Source of the DNA: JBBRHH01 sp963788015
Lineage (GTDB): Bacteria > Planctomycetota > Phycisphaerae > Tepidisphaerales > Tepidisphaeraceae
Assembly (NCBI GenBank): GCA_963788015.1
Contig: CAWBEY010000012.1
Span: 1,922,001 to 1,986,000, forward strand
Direction: 5' to 3'
DNA: 64,000 bases
This document shows positions 56,896 through 64,000 of the stretch, piece after piece (positions within the stretch are counted from its first letter, which is position 1; each line of letters opens with the position of its first letter). Made by a program: the position numbers and the translations under genes. The notes under the pieces were generated by a model, which was given only the letters and a program-made list of their open reading frames with translations, ran no database searches and was not told the origin of the DNA.

Positions 56896-57689
56896 TTACC
56901 TGGGCTGCGTCGTCGCCACCGGCGGGCACAACACCAGCGTCACCGGCAACTGACCCGCTCCAGTCTGCTCCAGAATCGACTTGGCCTGATCCTCCGTTAC
57001 CTCAAGCGTCACGGCCTGCTCCCCCTGCGAGGAGCTGGCATTCTCATATTGATCCGCAGCGGTGATTTGCTGGCGTCCCCGCGTCAGCCGCGCCCCCACC
57101 GCCAGCACCTTGAATGGCTGATTCGAAATCGCCTGCGTCTCCCAGCGCAGCGCGGGGCCTTCGCTTGGCGGACCGGTGCCAATACCGCCACCCGCTTCGG
57201 TGTCGGATGTGGCTGGCGGCGCGGCCGGCGCTGCGCGCGATCTTGGCGCGTCACCATCAACCGCACGTAATCGCCGGGCCTCACCAACCCTGCCAGCGCG
57301 TTGGCCCCCCGCACCGGAATCGCCAAAGCCCGCGCATCACCCTTGAGTTCCAGATCGGCCATCGCCACAAGGTCGGCGTTCATCACCGGCGTGTGCGGGA
57401 AAATGGTGCGATTGATGCGCTGCCCCTTGTAGGTAATCAGCAAATCCGGCGAAAGCGCCCGCGCCTGCAGGCCTGTCAGCTGCGCCGGGATATCAATCTC
57501 TTCCAGATCCTTATTCGGATCCAAAGCCGTACCGGCCGGTAACTCACGGGTGGCCGCCAGGATCTTCACCTTCGGGCTGCGGTCGACCCCCGAAGAGCTC
57601 TCCAGATATGCAAACGTCGCCACCGTGGCCAGCACGCCCAACACCACCGCCACCAGCAAAAACGCCCGGCTCGATCTATTGTCCGCCAC
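56896..57689 (-). CDS. cpaB: Flp pilus assembly protein CpaB (one frame break)
   Basis: About 265 residues. GTG 57689 is chosen for the AGGAGA just upstream; it starts VADNRSSRAFLLVAVVLGVLATVATFAYL, a membrane anchor. The SAF domain is VKILAATRELPAGTALDPNKDLEEIDIPAQ and ALAIPVRGANALAGLVRPGDYVRLMVTR, standard CpaB/RcpC. A break near 57210 hides the tail PSEGPALRWETQAISNQPFKVLAVGARLT and AVTLEVTEDQAKSILEQTGAGQLPVTLVL. It is the first gene of the visible Tad operon. CpaC (secretin), CpaE, pilin and prepilin peptidase are not in the window. Confidence 0.88.
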
Positions 57690-57868
57690 GCTGTCTCCTG
57701 CTGGGTATGTGGGCGCGGGCCAATTGCCCGCGCGACTAACGCTCAATTCACCGCGTGCAGCCATCGCATCGGCCACCACTCAACTGCACCAACGCCCATT
57801 GCTTAGTCGGTGGAATAACCGCCGCTGGCTTCGTTAACTAAACGATGATACCCCACCCCAACCTACCG

Positions 57869-59837
57869 TCAATCCGCCCGCTCCAGCGTGATGGACTTCA
57901 TCAGCGGCTTGGTCGCGCACTGGATCGTGTAAGTTTCCGATTCACCTTTTGAGACATGCACGTCCTGCTTCAACTGAGCATTTTCCTCCCACGCATAAGT
58001 CACCCTGACCGGTGCCGCCGCCCCGTGCGGCTCCCTGTAATCCGCGTCGATGCGCAGCCCCAACATGCACGTCGTGTTCCGCTGCTCCCCGGTCAGCCGA
58101 ACCAGCGCCGACTTCACGCCGGCCGGCACCTGCTCCAACACCGCATATGTACTGTTTCCACCCGTCGGCCCGGCCAGTTTCGTCACCGGCACAAAACTCT
58201 TCCCCCCATCAAACGACGCCTCGATCTTCCATCCATCCTTCGCATCCCGCGCACGAAAATGACTCCCTATGCGCAGCCGCGTCATCTCCCCCGGCGTCTC
58301 CACCGCAAACGTGGCCGTTCCCGTTCCACCCTTCACGCGCAGCAGATTCCCCTCGATCCCCTCCAGCTTCGGATGAAAATCGCTGAAGGCCAGGTTCTTC
58401 CCCCGCGCCGCCTCCGGATTCAAATTGCCTTCGATCGTGATCGTCCCTTCCTGCGCCCCTTCGCTGAACGCGATTTTGTTCTCTCCCTGCCCCAGCGCCG
58501 GCAATGGCCGCTGCGAATGCTGGATATCATGACTCACCTTCACCGCGTCCAGCCCCGTTGCCTTCCCCTGAAGCTCAAACTTCAGGCGATAATCATAACG
58601 CCGATACACCAGCGGCTTAAGGTCAATGCTCTTCGCCGCCGAGCCAGCACCACTTTTCCAATCTCCTTCCAATCCAGCCCATTGTTGTCCGAAAAACTCA
58701 CCACCACCGCCCCGCCCTCCGCAACCACCGGCGAAAACTCCAGCAGTCCTCCGAGATACACATAGCTACTTGGCATCCGAAAAATCAAAATCCCCGCCTT
58801 GCCCGCATCCTTCACGCGCACCGCCGGCGCCTTAGCGTCTTCCAGATTCTCCGCCGCCAGCATCCCCTCTCGATACACCCCGCCAGCCAGCGGCAGGTCG
58901 TACACAAGCGTGCCATTGCCCACCCGACCAGGAGCCAGGTCGCCAAACTTCGGAGAATAACGAAGCTGCCCCTGCGGATCGGCCGGCGATTCCTTCAACA
59001 CGTGTAGGTCAGCCCCCTCGAGCATGTTCACGTGCAACCCCTTATTTGACCAGTTGCGAACCAGCTTCTCCCCTTTGCGCAGTTGCACGTTCACCTCGTA
59101 GCCGACGGCCGCTCCGTACTCATAAACATAGTTTTTGGTCCCGCCAAACTCCGCCATCGAATCTCCCCATCCATGCGTGGCGGCCGGCAGCCACCCGTTC
59201 TGGTCATAGCTCACGCTCCCCGCCACCACACCCGGCCCCTTTTTCCACCCTTCGCCGCGCATGAACTGATACAGCTTGTTCCGATCTTTCAATTCCGGGT
59301 GCTGCGCCGACCAGTCCAGCACACTCTTGTTGATCTCTTCCACCCCCGCCACAGTCCCATCCGCCTTCTTAAAATAATTCACCAGCGACGCATCAAACAT
59401 GCACCAGTGCCCGCCCACTTTTACTTCCGGCACACTATGCGCGGTAATGGCCCACCCCCGCGCCTCCAGCCCCGCGAAGCGCGACAACTGCTCGATGTTG
59501 GCCGACGCACAGCAGCACTGCCCGTAGCCATAGACGTTGAAGTCCTTGATCGGATCGTGCGGATGCTCTTCCTCCAGAAACTCATTGGGCGGCGATTCCT
59601 GATGCCGAAACTTCACCACCGACTGCCACACCGCAAGCGCCCTCTCCTGCTCACTCATCCCGGCTTGATAAACGACGCCTTCCATGCTTCCAAAGACGAA
59701 ACGTCCTCCACCTTGTCCGACAGCACTTTAATATGACTGACCACCCCCACCTCCCCCGCGACGGACAAGCCGTTGGCCATTGAAAGCATCAGCCCTGCAA
59801 CACCAATCCCCACATTGCGCAGTGTCAGATAAGGCAT
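57869..59837 (-). CDS. Secreted transglutaminase-like protein (two frame breaks)
   Basis: About 655 residues from ATG 59837: MPYLTLRNVGIGVAGLMLSM ANGLSVAG is a signal. A break near 59655 joins SLEAWKASFIKPG to MSEQERALAVWQSVVKFRHQ. The transglutaminase core has YGYGQCCCASANIEQLSRFAGLEARGWAITAH and EVKVGGHWCMFDAS, giving Cys, His and Asp. A second break near 58650 joins WKEIG to KSGAGSAAKSIDLKPLVYRRYDYRLKFEL, and a long beta-rich C-terminal part follows. Transglutaminase-fold proteins cross-link or cleave peptides in the envelope. It lies 180 bp before cpaB on the same strand and might belong to the same unit. Confidence 0.8.
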
Positions 59838-59961
59838 GTTGAGCGTCCTATAGCAACAAAGAAGATCCTGGGCACATCCGCCAATGACGTCAATTTTATA
59901 CGCGTCTGCCGGCGCATCCGTTGGCAATGAGCCAATGTCTTGCCCCTACAATACCACAACC

Positions 59962-60603
59962 ATGCAAGTCCACCGCCTCCCCCTCACCCCCTACCACGAC
60001 GCATGGCGCCTCCAGGAACAAGCCCACGCCGCCGTTCTCGCCGGCGGCGAAGAACAACTCTTCCTGCTTGAACACCCCCCGGTCATCACCCTCGGCCGCC
60101 GCCCTGGCGTGTGTAATCACCTCGTGGCCTCACCCGAGCAACTCGCACAACTGGGCGTCGAGCTTGTCCAATCCGACCGCGGCGGCGACATCACCTTTCA
60201 CGGCCCCGGCCAACTCGTTGCCTACCCCATCGTCCGCCTCAACGATCATCGCCTCTCCGTCGGCGCGTATGTCCGGCGTCTCCAGGAGGCCGTCATCGCC
60301 ACGCTGAACGACCTTGGCGTCGCCGCAACCCTCGACCCGCAGGCTATTGGCGTCTGGGCCGAACATCACGGCACCATGAAAAAAATCTGCGCCCTGGGCG
60401 TCCGCATCCGGCGGGGCATCTCGATGCATGGCATCGCCCTCAACGTCACCACCGATCTGAACTACTTCAACCTGATCATCCCCTGCGGCCTTCCCGGCCG
60501 CGCCGTCACGTCCCTCCAACAACTTCTTCCCGATTCCACCCCCCCCATGCCCGAAGTCGCCGACATCCTCTCCCGCCACCTCCTCAACCTCTTCGCGACA
60601 TGA
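59962..60603 (+). CDS. lipB: Octanoyltransferase LipB
   Basis: 213 residues, intact. It moves octanoate from acyl carrier protein to lipoyl domains of 2-oxoacid dehydrogenases and GcvH. The active-site blocks are visible: SDRGGDITFHGPGQLVAYPI, KKICALGVRIRRGISMHGIALNV with the catalytic Lys, and FNLIIPCGLPGRAVTSL with the catalytic Cys. ATG 59962 is the family start. It is divergent from the transglutaminase gene with 124 bp between, and lipA is not nearby. Confidence 0.96.
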   Translation: MQVHRLPLTPYHDAWRLQEQAHAAVLAGGEEQLFLLEHPPVITLGRRPGVCNHLVASPEQLAQLGVELVQSDRGGDITFHGPGQLVAYPIVRLNDHRLSVGAYVRRLQEAVIATLNDLGVAATLDPQAIGVWAEHHGTMKKICALGVRIRRGISMHGIALNVTTDLNYFNLIIPCGLPGRAVTSLQQLLPDSTPPMPEVADILSRHLLNLFAT

Positions 60604-60613
60604 ACTTCTTCTC

Positions 60614-62241
60614 CTATCGATCCCGACGATCCACCCCAAACACCACCCCTTCCGCTCCCCCCACACTCACCGGCATCGTCGTTGAATAAATGGCCGGAAC
60701 CTCCAATGCCTTCTCCACCTCGGCCGCCGTCGGCAGGAATGCCCTGCGCACGCCCGTGAAATAGACCACCACGGCCCCCTCCTCCCTCACCCGCCGAATC
60801 ATCTCCGCCATTCGTGCATCATATTCCCCGTCAAGCTTGCCCGTCGCCAGATGCACCCGCACCGGCAGCGAAAGGCTTGTCCGATGCGCGTGCAGTCCGA
60901 TCATGTCATACCCATTGCTGTAAATCATTCTGTCCGATGGCATCGTCCTCACCCGCTGCATCAACTTCGACTTCTGCCACGCAACACTGTTCACCCCCTG
61001 CCCGTTGGCGCACACGTTCTTCATCCACGCCCGCGTATACGGCACGTTCCAGAACAGCACCAAGCCCGCCGCCGCCACCCCGGCTATCCTCAATCCCCGC
61101 CCCAACCTGCCCGACTCGGCGCGAATTGCCGAAAAAATAACAATCAGCAGCGGCAGATACAGCGGCATCAGGATGCGGCGATCCAGCGGCGTCGAAGCGT
61201 CCACAAACATAATGGCCAGAACGACCGCCGGCAGATAACAAATTGAAAATATCCCCATCGCGATAGAGATAGATGCACCCACCCCCACGTCCGCCTGCAC
61301 CAGCTCGACAGTCCGCCGCCGCTGAAAACTTTTCACCACCATCACCGCGCGCCACGCCAGCAACGCCACCACTGCCATAAGGACGATCAGCGCCGCCCCA
61401 CGCGCCCAGGCATGTCGCGGATCGCCCGCCAACGGATGCACCCATCCGCCCAGCGTGTTCACCATTTGCCGCCACTGCCCAGCCGTGGCCGGATGAAAAT
61501 GAAGTTCGCGCCCGTCCCCTCCGAGCCCGCGCGCCCGCTCCAGAACTGATACGCCTTCAAGGGTGCCGACGCGATCACTAGGAAGAAAATAATCTCCCCA
61601 ACCCGCCGCCAGGCTACGCGCGAACTCTCGATACGCCGGGTCCGCGGTAGCAGCAGCAACACCACCCCCACGCCAAGCAGCATCGCTCCGATGTAGCGGG
61701 CCATCATCGCCGCCCCCACCAGCCCCGCCCCCGCCAGCAACCATCCCCATCCGCCGCGATAAACATAAACCCCCAGGCACGCCAGCGCCCCCAGCGTCGC
61801 CAACACAAACGCCGGCTCCGACCACGCCATGCAGTAGGCATCGAGCACCCCGACGGTGGCGAGCAACAACCCCACCGCCAGCAGCGCGCACCAGACGCAC
61901 CGCCTGACCACCAACACCAAAGCCGCCACCAGCGCAGCCGTCATCCCGCACAGCACAGCGTTCACCCATCTCGCGGCCGCCGTCGCATCCATTCCCATCT
62001 TCGAAACTGCGCCAATCAGCATCGGATACAGCGGCGGAAACCAGAACAGCGCATCGCTCTGTCCATCCCGGTTCAACACCGTCAGCCCCCGCCCTTCCGC
62101 CAGGTTCCTCCCCGCCTGCACATACACCACCGAGTCGGCCGACATCCCCACGCCCGCGCGGGTGACATAAATCACCAGCCCCGTCGCGGCCATTCCAACC
62201 GCCATCAGCAACGCCAAAATCCTCAATCGCCGACCAGCCAC
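60614..62241 (-). CDS. GT39-like membrane protein, hypothetical (one frame break)
   Basis: About 540 residues, 10 or more membrane helices. GTG 62241 is chosen for the GGAGG upstream; it starts VAGRRLRILALLMAVGMAATGLVIYV. The loop SADSVVYVQAGRNLAEGRGLTV carries the first-loop acidic residue of GT39/PMT-like proteins, and FWFPPLYPMLIGA follows. A break near 61490 joins SGRAGSEGTG to RELHFHPATAGQWRQMVNTL. The C-terminus is a soluble domain (VREEGAVVVYFTGVRRAFLPTAAEVEKAL). The first loop is like the GT39-like protein at 27085. Substrate unknown. Confidence 0.75.
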
Positions 62242-62339
62242 CAAGCCTCCCGAACAAAGCAATACCAAGTCACATCAAGAACGCGACATCGTAACGCCAG
62301 GAAGACGTATACGCCTACTTTACCGCCCTGCGCACATAA

Positions 62340-62372
62340 ACGTCCTCCGGCGATTTCCTCGCCGAAGGACGT
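62340..62372 (-). terminator. Stem-loop between the glycine-rich lipoprotein gene and the GT39-like gene
   Basis: ACGTCCTCCGGCGA and TCGCCGAAGGACGT pair over 14 positions with one C-A mismatch around a 5-nt loop. It lies 38 bp after the lipoprotein stop on the minus strand. No T-run is obvious, so its terminator role is only likely. Confidence 0.5.
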
Positions 62373-62409
62373 CCAACCATGCGCGTGTACCAACCTTAAA
62401 AGCTGTTCG

Positions 62410-62811
62410 TCAACGCCCAGCGCCACCGGTCCCACCGGTCGTTCCCCCCGTGCCGCTGCCCGTCCCACCCGTTCCGCCGCCGATGGTCCCGCTGCCCGTC
62501 CCGCCCGTGCCGCCCGTGCCACTGGGGGCCGTGGTCGATCCGCCGCCGGTCAGTCCGCCGCTCCCTGTCGTGCCCGATCCACTTCCACTTACGCCCGAAC
62601 TGCTGCCAGTAGATCCCGCACCGCTCGCGCCGCCTGTTCCGCCCCCAGTCGTCGACGTGCCGCCAGATCCAGCGCCGCCGCCCGTGGTTGAGCTACCACT
62701 ACCCGCCCCACTCCCGCCGCCACCATTACCGTTCCCACGGTCACATCCAACCAGCGCCAACCCATTCAGCGCCAGCGCGGCCGAGGCAAGCAAAGCCAAT
62801 GACTTTTTCAT
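62410..62811 (-). CDS. Glycine/serine/threonine-rich lipoprotein
   Basis: 133 residues. Of two in-frame ATGs the inner one at 62811 is preferred because AGGAG is 6-7 nt before it and abuts the outer one. MKKSLALLASAALALNGLALVGC is a lipoprotein signal with LVGC lipobox. The rest is almost only Gly, Ser and Thr in GGTGG, GSGSG and STTGGG patterns. Such disordered chains occur in adhesins or cell-surface spacers. Repeats make the length prone to change. No homologue can be named. Confidence 0.75.
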   Translation of the reverse strand: MKKSLALLASAALALNGLALVGCDRGNGNGGGGSGAGSGSSTTGGGAGSGGTSTTGGGTGGASGAGSTGSSSGVSGSGSGTTGSGGLTGGGSTTAPSGTGGTGGTGSGTIGGGTGGTGSGTGGTTGGTGGAGR

Positions 62812-63068
62812 GACCATCTCCTGTTAAATCCATGCACCAATCCGCGATCAAACGGCCATTTCGTCGCGACCGCTCGTGGTTCCCGCCAAACCCGCAAACA
62901 AGGTTCCCGCCCCTGTCATCCTTTCCATACCCCCCACCCCCACCACACGATCCCGGCACACGGCGGTGCCCAATAAATTCGCCGAAAGTCCCATAAATAG
63001 GCTCTGCTTGACCGGCCTCCAGTTGTAATGAACATTCCCCCTGTTCCAATCAACCTCCGGGAGGAGAG

Positions 63069-63260
63069 ATGGCTTTCACGTTCTGCAATCACTGTGTCTC
63101 AATCGTTTCAACAAAGCACCCCACCTGCCCCTGCGGCCGATCGTTGCCGGATCCCGCCCCCGTCGCGACCAAATCCAGCATCCACCGCCGCTTTTTCAAA
63201 GTGATGTCGCTCGTTCTTCTGACGACCGCCTCCATAGCCCTCCGGCGCCTACAACACTAA
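63069..63260 (+). CDS. Small zinc-ribbon-like membrane protein
   Basis: 63 residues from ATG 63069, which has a strong GGGAGGAGAG ribosome site. CNHC near the start and CPCG near residue 20 form a possible four-Cys metal site (C-x2-C and C-x-C). The C-terminal half is basic and then hydrophobic (FFKVMSLVLLTTASIAL), which may be a membrane anchor. I know of no family. The strong start signal supports it being real. Confidence 0.6.
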   Translation: MAFTFCNHCVSIVSTKHPTCPCGRSLPDPAPVATKSSIHRRFFKVMSLVLLTTASIALRRLQH

Positions 63261-63306
63261 CCCGATTGCGTCGTCAAAATCCCGCGGCCGTTGTAGCATC
63301 CGCCCC

Positions 63307-64000
63307 ATGAGCACCTCCATCATGCGCCTGCTTTGCCTTGCGGCAGCGTTAAGCTTTACCTCCCTCAGCCGCGCCCAGGACGCCGCCAAACCCGAACCGC
63401 CTCCCATTCGCGTAATCGTCTGGGACGAGCAACAGCCGGCCCAGAAAAAGATTTACCCGGACTTCATCGGCAATCACATCGCCGAATCTCTCAAGCCAAT
63501 CCCCGGCCTCGTCGTCAAGTCAGTTCGACTCGACGATCCCGATCAAGGCCTCCCGGCCGACACCTTAGATCACTGCGACGTCCTCATCTGGTGGGGCCAC
63601 ATCCGCAACCGCGACGTAAAGCCGGAGCTTGGTCAGCGCGTCCTCGAACGCATCAAAGCAGGAAAGCTCGCCCTGATCGCCCTCCACTCCGCCCACTGGA
63701 GCAGCCCATTCATGCACGCCATGAACGACCGCGCAGCCGAAGATGCTTTGAAAGCCCTCAGCGAGGAAGATCGCAAGTCCGCCAAGGTAACGCTCATAGC
63801 TCCGACAGGCTTCAACGTCCCAAAAGCCGACGCACCGCTCACCCCTTCCTCAACCCTGAAGACCGACCCCGACGGCACAAAGCGGCTGGAAGTGGTGCTG
63901 CCGCTGTGCGTCTTTCCCTCCTATCGCGCCGACGGCAAGCCAGGCCATGTCACCACGCTGGCCAAAGATCATCCCATCGCCAAAGACATCCCCGAACATT
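63307..64000 (+). CDS. ThuA-like exported protein (cut by window end)
   Basis: At least 231 residues, still open at the right edge. MSTSIMRLLCLAAALSFTSLSRAQD is a signal peptide. The domain reads IRVIVWDEQQPAQKKIYPDFIGNHIAESL, DHCDVLIWWGHIRNRDVKPEL, ALIALHSAHWSSPFM and, near the edge, VTTLAKDHPIAKDI. These match the ThuA/trehalose-utilisation fold (glutamine-amidotransferase-like flavodoxin fold, with LHSAHW in place of the nucleophile region). ThuA-like proteins accompany sugar oxidoreductases in planctomycetes. Function is not proved. Confidence 0.85.
   Translation, partial: MSTSIMRLLCLAAALSFTSLSRAQDAAKPEPPPIRVIVWDEQQPAQKKIYPDFIGNHIAESLKPIPGLVVKSVRLDDPDQGLPADTLDHCDVLIWWGHIRNRDVKPELGQRVLERIKAGKLALIALHSAHWSSPFMHAMNDRAAEDALKALSEEDRKSAKVTLIAPTGFNVPKADAPLTPSSTLKTDPDGTKRLEVVLPLCVFPSYRADGKPGHVTTLAKDHPIAKDIPEH

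Overview
The window is 64 kb of GC-rich DNA with a planctomycete gene repertoire. It carries a secreted DUF1592-type cytochrome protein beside a DUF1552 protein, a TIGR03067 domain, Tat-exported Gfo/Idh/MocA and FAD oxidoreductases, a ThuA-like protein, large HEAT/TPR proteins and Ser/Thr kinases with WD40 or GYF tails. Class Phycisphaerae is a reasonable guess but cannot be proved from this window.

Layout. (1) 1-9.5 kb: a partial gene, small exported and membrane proteins, the DUF1592/DUF1552 pair with a toxin-antitoxin module between them, and an M3 oligopeptidase. (2) 9.6-19.3 kb: an accessory, partly decayed region. A LitR/CarH-like MerR-B12 regulator is divergent from a fasciclin gene, followed by an SDR-DUF2867 gene, a carotenoid-type desaturase remnant, two related membrane proteins, a truncated SGNH hydrolase and a HEAT-repeat protein. 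Three copies of a dispersed repeat lie here, two of them carrying the tail of a DUF2867 gene. (3) 19.3-25.5 kb: a shared promoter/leader module, phosphoketolase, glyA, hicBA and the N-end-rule transferase bpt. (4) 25.5-43.9 kb: housekeeping and envelope genes (two MocA oxidoreductases, GT39-like enzyme, a giant AsmA-like protein, FAD oxidoreductase, ApbE, peroxiredoxin, HEAT/TPR protein, glycosyltransferase, MFS transporter, Dus). (5) 43.9-48.8 kb: tandem hairpin repeats, a clan-A glycosidase and an IS4-type insertion sequence with 21-bp inverted repeats and a 9-bp target duplication. (6) 48.9-57.7 kb: a WD40 kinase facing a minus-strand Tad (Flp pilus/secretion) operon, cpaB - FHA-tadA - tadB - tadC - FHA membrane protein - GYF kinase. 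(7) 57.9-64 kb: a secreted transglutaminase, lipB, a second GT39-like protein, a glycine-rich lipoprotein and a ThuA-like gene running off the end.

The most interesting items are the Tad operon with two built-in FHA modules and its own Ser/Thr kinase; a dispersed hairpin repeat whose stems vary by compensatory changes; a promoter-leader-spacer module reused upstream of unrelated genes; and a CarH-like regulator lacking the cobalamin axial histidine.

Quality warning: at least 30 single-base frame breaks, often in short homopolymers, split otherwise well conserved genes, including housekeeping ones. Most look like uncorrected long-read indels rather than biology, so I give the inferred full gene extents and mark each break. 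The 14.1-15.4 kb stretch has so many breaks that real decay is also possible there.
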